A stretch of DNA of 64,000 bases from assembly GCA_019671135.1 (NCBI GenBank), contig JAHRHY010000012.1:930001-994000 (forward strand), read 5' to 3'. The notes under the pieces were generated by a model. That model made no database searches, had not been told where the DNA came from, and saw nothing but the letters and a program-made list of their open reading frames with translations. Made by a program: the position numbers and the translations under genes. Positions 1-10,235 of the stretch are shown piece after piece (the stretch's first letter is position 1; each line of letters begins with the position of its first letter). The DNA comes from Linnemannia hyalina (lineage: Eukaryota > Mortierellomycota > Mortierellomycetes > Mortierellales > Mortierellaceae).

Positions 1-1296
1 AGACGAGCTCTTCTGTTTCTGGGTATTCCCAGGGCTCGTCCTTGTTGGTGGGGGTGATCATGGTAGCAACCGCGGTGAGGGAGACGTCGCCCTGTTGGGT
101 CTCGAGGCGGGCGCGGATGGGTCTTCCTGAGACTGCGGATTTGAGGGGTCCGACGGAGATGGAGCCCTTGTGGGTGATCTGTGCGTTGAGGGTCGAGACG
201 CGCAGGACGGGTTCGTCGTCGCCTCGTCTCTTCCTACCTCCACTTCCTGCATGCGGGGACCTCCTGTCACCGTTTTCCTTGCCACCATCATCGCCATCAC
301 TGGCAGAGCCAGTGAGGATAAACTCGCCCGTATGCGCAGTGAGATGTAGCAACGAGAACTTTGCCTGGGCAAGCGAAACGCCGGACTCGACACGAAGCTG
401 CGTCCCCTCAATACTGAGCTCTCCATCAAATTTCAAGGGCACCGTGATCTTGAGCCGGAGTTGGGCTAGTTCGATTGGATGACGTTTAGATCTGCCGACT
501 CGGAAGTGGATACGGGTTCCTGTCTCGCCCTTAGTGCTTCCAAACATCAATCCTGGCTCTTCCAAATCATCTTCATCGTTATCACCGTCTTTGGGGTGGT
601 CCTTCCTGTCCTTGTTCTTGCCGTCATTGCGGAGGATATTGACATAATGCCTGTCATTCCCGTACTTGTCATCCTCACGCTGACGCTCCGTAAAATCCAC
701 CCCAAGCACTTGAATCGTCACATCCTTGACACTCGCCTCACTCTCCAACTGCACAAAACTCACCAACTCCCCTGCATCACCACCACCACCACCATCACCC
801 CCTGCAACCCCTTCGCTTCCAAAAGCAGGATACCCCAACGAAAGGAAAACCCGCTTATCGGCAACAACAATCTTGGAAGGGATCTTGTACTTGTTATCAG
901 GATCACGAGCGAACAAAGGGAGCCAGAGGGCGGCGGTGAGGGCGATGGCGATGAAGAGGAGGGAGCATACGATCCCGCCCCAGCGTTTGTATTTCAGTCT
1001 CCTGTCCCTTGCGTCCTGACCCACCACCACTATTCTTGTTGTTTTTTTTGTTTTGTTATTAGGGAGGATGATAGGCAAATAGAGGGAGAAAGTAGGACGA
1101 AGGCAGGTGTTGTTGTTAGAAAGAGGAGGGTATGCGTGCTTGTGTTTGCCTGTGTGAGTCTGCCTGCCACAGAGAGGGAATAGTAGCATGAATGAACTGT
1201 CATGTGTGTGTGTGTGTGTATTTTACGCTGTTCGGTATCGGCCACCGGGGCCTCTGGGACCCTGCATGCTGCTGCTGGTCTGTCTCTGTCTGTCAT
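1..1296 (-). CDS. Type II single-pass membrane protein with adhesin-like ectodomain (3' end outside window)
   Basis: Unknown function. Proposed exons are 1227..1296 and <1..1029, joined over a 197 bp intron (donor GTAAAA, acceptor TAG, phase 1). The short first exon encodes a polar cytoplasmic tail ending in ADTEQ. Exon 2 opens with basic residues (RDRRLKYKRW), followed by one hydrophobic helix of about 22 residues (GGIVCSLLFIAIALTAALWL), so the C-terminus should be extracellular or luminal. The ectodomain repeats short beta-strand phrases such as LRLKITVPLKFDGELSIEG and LLHLTAHTGEFIL, in the style of DUF4097 putative-adhesin beta-helices, broken by Gly/Asp-rich linkers. The reading frame is still open at position 1, so the C-terminal part is missing. 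The gene at 59809-61575 is a clear paralogue with the same intron position and phase. The gene structure is well supported; the DUF4097 resemblance is by eye only. Confidence 0.75.
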
Positions 1297-1878
1297 GGTT
1301 TCCTGTTGTTCTTCTCGCTTCAGTAAGGATGGGGGAGGAGGAGGAGGGGGGGGGGAGGGGGGGGAGAAGGGTAAAGTCGAAGGGAAGTTGAGGTAAAGGG
1401 AACAGAGGATAAGAGAAAAGGTAAAAAGAAGAGAAGGAAGGAAAGTAAACGGTCACTTTTTATGCCCACAGCACAAAAAAAAAATGCGCCCTCTCCCGCA
1501 ATGCTCGTGCTGGTTTCGCTTCCTTCTTGGGTTGTTGAGGAAAGGAGGGGCATATGAGGGCAGTGCGCAAGTGAGAAGAAATTCTGGAGTTTCCACAGGC
1601 CCAAGCGCATATAAATAACGCAATGGTGATGGTGTATGAGTTTGCCCCAGATCATGCAGAGAAGGAAAACATGGAGGCTGTTGTTACCGCCTCACCCCTC
1701 TGGTTCCCCCCCCCCCACCCCCCGTCCATCCATCATCCATTACACATCCTTGTCACCGTGTGTCTTTTTTTATTTTGAATGCAATAATATGTAGATTGTT
1801 TTAATGGTATGAAAAAATAACGAGAAAGTAGTTCTATGCTAACGGGGACGCGAAAAGGGGGAGGGAAAAAAAAACAAA
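1297..1878. other. Intergenic spacer with G-rich tract
   Basis: No gene is seen. This is the presumed promoter of the minus-strand membrane protein gene and the 3' flank of the reductase gene. It holds a purine-rich G/GGA tract around 1328-1370 and a short C-run near 1710. Confidence 0.5.
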
Positions 1879-4828
1879 CTAGGGAGCCCAGGTCTCGCGA
1901 TGGAAGTCAACCGCCCATTTGGCAGCCTTGGCCTGTTTCTCGCAATGCTCAACAAACGCCTCGGGTCCAGCACCAAACACTGCAACATCACCTGGATCAC
2001 CCCCAACGCGTCCAACGCCGCCCGCCATAAACTTTGCAATCACCTGCTTGACATTCACACGGCCTCTCGAGAAGACAACATCGCCATCATCCCAGTTTCC
2101 GTCTTCGACACTCAATTTCTCGTCCTCAAGGTCCAGCTCAGGGTAGGGCAGGTTCTTGTCCTTCTTGCCATTAGAGGAGGAGGAAGCAGAGGAAGAAGAG
2201 CCGGATTCGAGGTCCTTGAGCGAGCTGGCTTCAAGGGACCGGAAGAGGGACCGCCGAGCAAGCCACATGACGACATAGCTGACGAGCGCCATGGCCATGA
2301 CGTGACCAAACTCGGGAATGGTCGCGTAGGTGCCATAACAGATCTTCATTTGTGTCTGGGTCATCTCCTGCATGACATCGCAATACCGTGCAGAGCCCTC
2401 CCAATGAATCGCGCGGAGGATGTACCAGACTCCCAGGGGCAAGACAATCATAATAACGGTGGTGTGGAGGTCGAGACGAGCGTATTTGGTCGCCAGGCTG
2501 GCAGAGTTGGCGTCTTGGAAGGTTGGCAGACGTTTGGTTTCGTAGGTCATCGAGCGTGTTGGGATCGAACGTGCAGCAGCAGCAGCAGCAGTGGTGTCCT
2601 GGCCGAGTTTGCCATCTTCAGTGATAACGTTGTGGTCCATGGCAAAGGTAACGGGGCTTGTAGGCGAGGTAGGGGTCTTTCCACCCTGACCGTTCAGGTC
2701 AATCACCGTGTCAATCGACTCGTTACGGACATGGTCGCCGGCAGACGAAAAGCTCAAAGGATTAATAGCAGGAGCAGCAGCATCAACAGCCTTCTTCTCG
2801 TTGGCAGCAGAGGGCTTTTCAACAATAGTGCGTCCAGAAAAGGCTCTCTTCAGAACAGTTCCCGTGCGTCTAAGGGACTGGAAACGCTTCTTCTTTTCCT
2901 TCTTGATCGACGGCCCAGGAACCTGGATATCGTTCTTGATGACATGGGCATGGGCTCCCATAAGGGTCTGGGGCTTATCGGGGCGGGAGACATAGATCTC
3001 AACGTGAAGCCAGGAGGTGAAGCGAGGGTCGCGAGTGATCTGATGGAGGAAGGAGCCGTAGGCGTGGAGTTCGCTGCGGGTGCGGAAGGTGCAAATGAGG
3101 TGGAGCTGGATGCGGAGGGGTGCGTTGGAGGATGCGATCTGGGCGGCGATTGCCTTAATCAGCGACATGAAGGTTGTAATAGCAGCTCCCGCTGAATAGT
3201 TCGATTGGATCAGATAAGAATAAAGGAACAAGCAATTAGTGATCAGTGAAAGCTGATAAAACGGTGATCACTACACTTTGGATCAGATAAACGAAGTGAT
3301 AAAACTTACCAACGAACATAATAAGGACATCGGACTTGAGGTAGTCATGGCGACGATCTCCAAAACAACCATCCACATCAGCTTTGACCCGGATCCGCTT
3401 GTCCTCCTTCCCACAAAGCCGTCCCAACCCACCCGTCCAACTAGCCTTGTTCTCATTATACGTCCGAATAAACAACGTAATCGAGCAAGGATCCTCCGCC
3501 CAATAACTTGCAATCGTAAACGGATGGTACACCCCGCCCAATTCAGGGACACTGACAAGGATATAGTCACCGGGGTAATAGGGCTTCATGGGTTCGGGAC
3601 CCGAGAAGGTCATCTTGACAATATCAGCGTCGCTGTTGAGGGTGATGGATGCCTCGGGGTAAAGAGTGCGGGCTTGGATGATCTTGGGAACGAAGCGGTC
3701 GACGAAGAAGAGGATGACGTTGGGCAGGAGGTAATACCAGAGGGCGTTGTATGGGTAGTGGACCATTGTGCCGACAAAGAAGATGACGGTCATGTAGCGA
3801 TGAAGACCGATGAACCAGCCGTAGTAGTGGCGACGGACGTATGGGATCGAGAAGAACGCGAGAACCCCCAACGCTGCCTAAACATATAGAATCGAAACAA
3901 AAAAGTATGCGTTAATGAGGAAACGTCAGTTGATGGACCTATAATATCAGAGAACAGAAAAGAAAGACTTACTAAGGCTATACATCCCATGATGTTCATG
4001 GTAGACCGACCGATATCATAAAAGTTAAACTCTTCAGCCAGCATATCGAAGGAGTGGTAATACATGATGTAGCCGACAGTGTGGAGGCAGGACCAGAAAA
4101 AGATCAAGGCGCCCAACCAACGATGGAGCGGCAGAACCTCAGAGTAGGTGAATCCAAGGGATTGAAGCATCGAGCGGCGCAGGACCAAGAACAGAATGAT
4201 GCCACAGCAGGCAATCGCGTTGTAACCACCGATAAACCCGATTTGAACTAGACGTTGGTTGATAAGAAAAAAAGTGGACAGGGATGAGGAGGAAAGCGCA
4301 AAAGGTCACCGAAAGGAGAACAACGCGTGCCGAGCGGCGCGGATCATATCAGTAATGTCAGTGTCGGCGAAGAAAAAAAAACTTACGTCCAATGATGGCT
4401 TCGGCAGTGTAAACAGGCTCCTTCAACTGCTCTCCAAGAGTCGAAGCAACAACAATCGCGATCCAGCCCAGCTGGATCAAAACCACAGCCCCGACCAAGA
4501 CCCAGTACTTGACCGTATATCCCCAAAGGATATGAAGCTCCCAAAGCGATGTCTTCTCCTTGGGCGATTTGGCGGACGTAACTTTTTGGATACCGTGCTG
4601 GAATTCACGTTCGGATCGGAAGTAGTGACCCCAAATCGTGGCTGTGTGACCCAAGACGACAGGGAGGATACAAAAGGCCGAGACGAGGTAGTCGCGGTTG
4701 CCGTAGGTGAAGATCCATTCGCTGGCTTTCATCCAGGTGATGTAGCCTTCGCCGGCGTTGTAACCGTAGAAGACTAGGATACAGAAGAAGATGAATGCTC
4801 GGAGGGGGTCGATTTTGAGGAGCTTCAT
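1879..4828 (-). CDS. Ferric reductase / NADPH oxidase-like transmembrane protein (FRE family)
   Basis: Predicted plasma-membrane flavocytochrome b that moves electrons from NAD(P)H through FAD and two haems across the membrane, usually onto Fe(III) or O2. Exons: 4387..4828, 3973..4247, 3310..3877, 1879..3191; introns of 139, 95 and 118 bp; 865 aa. Haem ligands fit the family spacing: H189 and H203 (13 residues between) on one helix, H265 and H279 on the next. The FAD motif HPFTIA is at about 357-362. The NADPH lobe starts at MFVAGAAIT (about 426-434), where the usual glycine-rich loop is weak. It then carries a Ser/Lys/Ala-rich insert and two extra hydrophobic segments at about 670-690 and 723-740. 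The terminal motif reads FGAGPEAF where FRE and NOX proteins normally have a CGP-type cysteine. The N-terminus has several membrane helices. Ferric reductase is the likelier reading, but oxidase activity cannot be excluded from sequence. Confidence 0.85.
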
Positions 4829-7800
4829 GGTTGATTGAATGTGATTGTGTGTTCAGAAGGGATGGTTGTCGGTTAACGAGGTGGCCGACCAGCGGGTAGA
4901 GATAAGTGAGTTGAAGTATGTACAATGAAGAAGATAAGTAAATGTAAATGCAGAGGAGTAAAGATCGATAAAAGCAAGGGGCGAATGTTGTGTCAAGGGA
5001 TAAAAAAAACGTGTACAGTATCAAATGTACAATGAAAGAAGGTATGAAGCGACAAGAAACAGGAACGTGAAAGTAATAAAAAAAAGGTGACTACAGAACA
5101 CGAATGGGACAAGGAGGAAAAATATGGAAGGAAGGGATGAAGGTGAGGATCGACAGTGCTTGGAGTGGAGGATGATAAAACCAGCAATGAAGGGTGAAGA
5201 AAATAAAATAAAAAGAAAGGATAAAGCTGCAACAACCGGGGGTCTCTTTATAGCATTTGTTGATCACGGATCGTTTTTTTCTCACCCTTTCCCTTCTTTT
5301 TGCCGTCTCCATCTCGATCTCCTTATTGTTCAGACTTTTCATCATATTCAACTTCGGCGAGTGAACAGGGTGTGTATGGCCATGGCAGTTTTTCACGGAC
5401 TGACACGGAGATGAAACGTATTCTGTAATTGAGCGACTGAATGAATAGATGAACGAATACACGCTGTGAACGAGTAAGAGAGGTGAGTGTAGCAAGATAT
5501 AAGTGCCTATATTGAAGCACCGAGCCGTGGGCCTTACAATACAGCATGATGCATCAACATCCATTCAATGCCGCGGTTGAACAAACAAACTGAGCGCCGT
5601 GTCAAATCTAACCTCGAAAAAAGAATACATTATAAACAAAAAAACGAGGAACCATTTACCAGGCAGTGCAAGCCATTGTTCCGCCCATCTGATAAGCCGC
5701 AGGCCTCAGGGGTCCAAGTCGAGGGTCTTATCAGATCCAGACCCCCATTTCTGCCCTTACGCCCACTGAGAAAGAAAAAATGACATACTCTACGTGTGAT
5801 ATAAAACAACAAAAAAAACCCGGACCCTGGTCCAAAACAGAACAGACACACAACTGAAAAGGAAAGACGACATCTTGTCCAACTGTAGCACGGCTTGGCT
5901 GGTGTGCTGGGTGTGAAAAAAGTTACCCTTTGCCCTTTTTAATGCTAAAAAGTGTTGGTGTCAAAAAGACAAACTGTTCGGGAGAAGGAGCGGAGTGTGC
6001 GTGCATCTTTTTTTTTTCCTTGTTTTGACAACTCACGCCAGTGAAAATGAAAAAAAAAGCTGGAGGAAGAGGAACGTACTCAGTAAGACATTGAACATAG
6101 CAAAGATACAAAAGAGGAAGCAGATGGGCGCATATATTTTTTTGACAGGGTTGACAGCTCGTTTGCGATCATCTCTCTAAAGGCCAGAAAACAAGATGCG
6201 AAAAAGGAGGAGGTTGAATAGAAAAGGGTTTGTTTTGAAGTGGCGCACGCTCAAAGAAAGAAGAAAGAAAGAGGTCATCAGGCTTGCGTTTGCTTCTTTT
6301 GTAACAAACATCATCGTCAATTGGATGATGGCCAACTCAAAAAAAACATAAGTAAAGGCAATCAAATGCAAAACAACATGAGTAAACAATAAACAGAAAA
6401 AAAATGTAATCAAAACCAAACGGATCCCACGGATGGTTGATCAACCGAGCGATCAGTGTCATCGCTCTAGCCTCTTAAGATAGCGATCTTACCTATTAGA
6501 CCAAAGACTGCCCGTGGATAAAAAAAACACGCCCGTCGCATCTTCTTGACCTCTCTTACCCTCTATTTTTTTTGTCGTGGGCCATGCTTTTTTTTCTTTC
6601 TTGACTCTGGACAGAAGAGGAGGGTGTGTGCATACCCTGGTTGAACTCAACATCCCAATGCGTCTTTGCTCATCGACGAGTTAGGAAAGAATGTCCCTTT
6701 GGCCTATCCCTCTTTGAGCTAGACGGAGTTTATGTTCTGTTCTGAGAAACAAAATGGTCAACCGACCCCTCTTCTTCTCATGGTCCCTTCCTTTTTTCCC
6801 GTTCATCTCCCCTCTTTTTTGTTCTGATCACTTTCGGAAGCAGAGGCACAGAAGAAAGTAAGTAGAAAGGATGTAAGGGCACTCGCATGGAGGCGGACAA
6901 CAGTTGAGAAGTTTTACCATATGTCCGACGCCTCATTCTCACCCATGTTCGTCTCGCACCCCCTTCATAATCCCATTCAAAGTAAGGAGTTAAGGGGTAA
7001 TATAACAGTCATGGGAAGAATGCCATGGTTTTTTTTTTTTTTTTCAAGGACCACACATGTCAATTTTTCCAAGGATCTGATAACGAAAATCAAATAAGGT
7101 ACGAATATGAATCAGATAAAAAAATATCTTGACTCGGGCTCCTGATTCTTGAAACCAATTATTTAGCAACCCTTCGTTCTTTTTTTTTCCTCTGGTCCCG
7201 GTTTCTCATCCATCTGCGCTTACCTTTCCCTATTTGTACTATTTGTATTTCGTGCTGACTGAACACTGGACGACCCACTGTTACCCAGTTCTGAGCAAAT
7301 ACAGATACCTCACACACCTCCCGTAGCTCAAAAAAGATGTCGTACTAACGTGCCATACCCCCCCACCCAGCCCGTTAAAACTCAGCAAAAGGGGGATGCC
7401 GACTATTTTCTTCTCTCCTTTACCCCCAATCAACACGCATGTGTCATTTGTTTTCTTTTGGTACACGAAAAAAAGGGTCATCTCCCTTACACACGGCTTT
7501 TCTCTCACCCCTCCCCCTGCTACCTGTCCCCAACACCTTCTCCTCGTAGATGGAGACCAGAAAACAGATCTCTTTTCTTTGAGTGGTTTTTGCCACTTAC
7601 CCCAAAGGAGTAAAGGTCGAGTGGATTTATGTTCTCTCCTCTATCTTCCATGCTAGTACGATGAACCATGACGCCTCCCTTTATCGGTAAAGAACAAAAT
7701 GCGACATAAATATGGAGGAGAGTATGCATCATCGCAATGATCGGGATCTGTTGTTCAATCGAGACGACTGACGGACTAGACCCTACCCTCCATATTCAAT

Positions 7801-8149
7801 GACATGTAAAAAATAAAAAAAAACCCACAACCACGGATCAGGAAGATACACGCCGCGTGGCCAAGTGTTTTTTTTTTTCTCAATGGCGCATCAGCTTATC
7901 TTTTCTTTTTTTTTTTCTCGGTGTTTTTTCCTTTTTTTCCTCCTTGCAGCTTTGCTGTCTCAAACAAACAAACAAAAAACAAACCGGAGCATGCACACCC
8001 CCTTTTCTCCCGCAGCAAGGTAGTCCTACATCGCATTCAACCTGACAGTCTCGCACAATGTACATTATGTTGTACTCTCAACGAAAAAAGGATCTAGACT
8101 GAGGTCGAAAAAAAAAAGCCGACAAAGAGACCAATTATTGTTTTCCGGT
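4829..8149. other. 3.3 kb gene-free spacer
   Basis: No convincing protein gene on either strand. Open frames here are short, low-complexity and lack splice-consistent partners. The DNA is rich in A/T homopolymers (for example the T-run near 7028-7044). It includes the promoter side of the reductase gene, a tRNA-like inverted repeat at 6427-6517 and the 3' flank of the metallo-hydrolase gene. Confidence 0.5.
6427..6517 (-). ncRNA. tRNA-like inverted-repeat element, possible Pol III transcript or tRNA relic
   Basis: The ends CCACGG (6427-6432) and CCGTGG (6512-6517) are complementary and could form a terminal stem. On the minus strand TGGTCTAATAGG matches the Pol III A-box pattern TRGYNNARNNGG. 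A 6 bp hairpin (AGCGAT/ATCGCT) resembles a class II variable arm. The place where a B-box should be reads GGTTGATCAACC, a degenerate palindrome rather than GGTTCRANNCC. A run of T follows downstream on that strand, as at Pol III terminators. No orthodox cloverleaf could be drawn: the seven bases before the A-box have no partner. It may be a decayed tRNA-Leu, a novel small RNA, or chance. Confidence 0.2.
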
Positions 8150-10021
8150 CTAAATGCTAATCCTTTGACCATCGTACGCGATCCTGATCTTGGGGTGACT
8201 CTCACTGTCCAAAGCCCGCACCTTGGCATCCTCGGTATAATGGTCGACGGTATGGCAGAATCCGACAATGAAAGCACGCTCGGGTTTCGGGTCCAGACTA
8301 TTGGTGTACTCAATCGCCTCGGGGATACTGAAGTGGGAGGGATGTGTTTTTTCTATCATTCATTCCAAAAAAGATACGTATTTGTTATTGTTTTTTTTTT
8401 TTTTTTCGAAACGTGGGAGGATGAGATCGAGGTGCTTTGTTAATGCAGAGATCATTGAGGGGTTTGGACGAAAGAAGTCAAAAAAAAAGATATGGACAAG
8501 CTGGATGTCCGGACTCTGACAAACAAAAAAAAACCATTGCCCAAATAATTACTGCTGTGTTTTAAACACGTACCTTTTAATCCGTCGATAACTAACACTT
8601 TTGATCCTGTAATCTTGGCAGTAGTGCTTTCGGGTATAGAGGAGCAATCCGAGACCCAGCTGAGGTCTCTGAAACGGAAGCCGAGCGACCAAAATGGCTC
8701 ACCCGTCGACATAAATTTGCCATGGTGAACTAGACATAAAAAGAATGCGATGGTAGTTACACGTTAGTACCTCGTCGCAGATCATTCGCTAAACTCGGGA
8801 CATCTCCCTTCTTTCCCCCCTGTGCTGCATGAGATATCGGATCTCCTCTTCACTCTTACAATGCAACTGTAGGATCTCTTTCCCTCTTCCATATGTTCCC
8901 ACTATCAAAATCTTTTCTTCGCGTTCCTTCTTCATCACAATGCACTCGTAGGATCTCTTTCCTACCTCCCCTTACTCCTCATCCCATGACATCTCTCCTT
9001 GGCGTCTTTTTTTCACTCAATTGCACTTAATGTCATAGCTGCAGGGCGGTAGCAGTATGAATTACCTGGTAATGGGGTAAAGGTCACGCCCTCAACCACA
9101 AAGTCCTTGTCATGCTCAATAATATTGTACGTGAACGAAGGAATATCACCGCCTCCTGTAGCCTTGGAAGAGTCAACCATGTAGGGGAAAGTTTGCGCCA
9201 AAGTGTCCATAGTGCCCTGATCAAGATAGACGGGGATGCTGTATGGGTTCTCCTTGTCGATCAGGCACCATGACCGAAGGTCATCCATTCCGTAGTATGC
9301 ATCCGCGTGGGCGTGCGTGATCACCTATAGTCGTCACCATTGCATGTGTAAGTACCATACCGTCAGCTTGTTAGTCAGTGGGGTCGATGTAATATTCACT
9401 GTAGCCATTTGATCACTGAAAGATTGCGATGTGAGGAAGCTGAGCTTTGCTTTTGCTTGACATACCAAGGCATCGATGCAGCGGAGGTTGTGCAATCTGT
9501 ACCATTGCCTTGCTGACTCATAGAAGCTCTTTCCACAGTCAATCAGAATATTCCTACGACGAACAAAATCCAGGAAGCTGTTAGCAATTGAATCTCATGT
9601 CGATCTGCCCCACGGTGAGTATTTATCTTTTGTCCAATCCTTGTCCCTTTTTGTCTCGTGCCCACACCTCATCCTGAAAACGCAAGTATCATTACCTCTC
9701 GCGACCGTCCTCGTGCATAAAGTGGACCATAGCACTGGTGTTGCGCTTGATGTTCTTGACACCCTCAGGCTCCAGCGTTGACAAGCACACCTTGCAAGTC
9801 GGGTTCGGGTCTGTCAGACAAGGGACCGATGGCTATTGATAGGAATGGAAGGAGGCAAAGGGAGGAGTGTGTTTCATTGTGGTCAGACCTCCCTGTTGGT
9901 ATTCCCTGGTCGTGTGGCTCATCAGCGTGCAAAGGCGATGCAGTAACAGTAATGGGGAATGTACCACGCCACTGGAGGTTCCTGTTCCGAGAAAGATGAG
10001 ATCTGTTACTCCTGTGGTCAT
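8150..10021 (-). CDS. Metallo-beta-lactamase fold hydrolase (C777.06c / PhnP-like family)
   Basis: Predicted cytosolic metal-dependent hydrolase of the MBL superfamily; the substrate is unknown, and relatives act on cyclic phosphodiesters or RNA. Six exons: 9965..10021, 9696..9832, 9466..9553, 9066..9324, 8574..8729, 8150..8352; every junction keeps frame; 299 aa. The N-terminus has the family signature LIFLGTGTSSG, interrupted by a phase-0 intron. It is followed by a Cys-rich stretch (CLTDPNPTCKVC), seen in the fungal C777.06c group and probably zinc-binding. The metal-binding motif THAHAD is at about residues 97-102, right after an exon border, with a further histidine pair in VHHGKF. The C-terminal HPSHFSIPEA is also typical of the family. 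Intron 5 (8353-8573) holds a long homopolymer. The gene lies 214 bp downstream of the PRM1 stop. Family assignment is confident; specific function is not. Confidence 0.88.
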
Positions 10022-10235
10022 TTGTGTTTTTCTGATTCCTGGAATTCCTGAATGTCTGAAAGAGGTTGAAAGGCAACTGTGAAGGCAAGAACGGGGAAGG
10101 AAAGTAAAAAGTGAGGGCTGACTCAAAACAAAAAGAAGCGCAGTGGCGGCAACCGAAGGGGGAGGCAAGGAGATTTTTTAATTCCGACGTTCGCGCCATT
10201 TCGTAGAGGAATGGCAGTCTCTTCTCGTCCCTGAT

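Noticed and set aside
479..1183. 234-codon open frame on the plus strand
   Set aside because: It is the shadow of the minus-strand membrane protein, which has a clear paralogue at 59809-61575.
1900..3195. 431-codon open frame on the plus strand
   Set aside because: It lies antisense to exon 4 of the reductase, whose minus-strand reading has conserved motifs and consistent splicing. The plus-strand translation has no domain.
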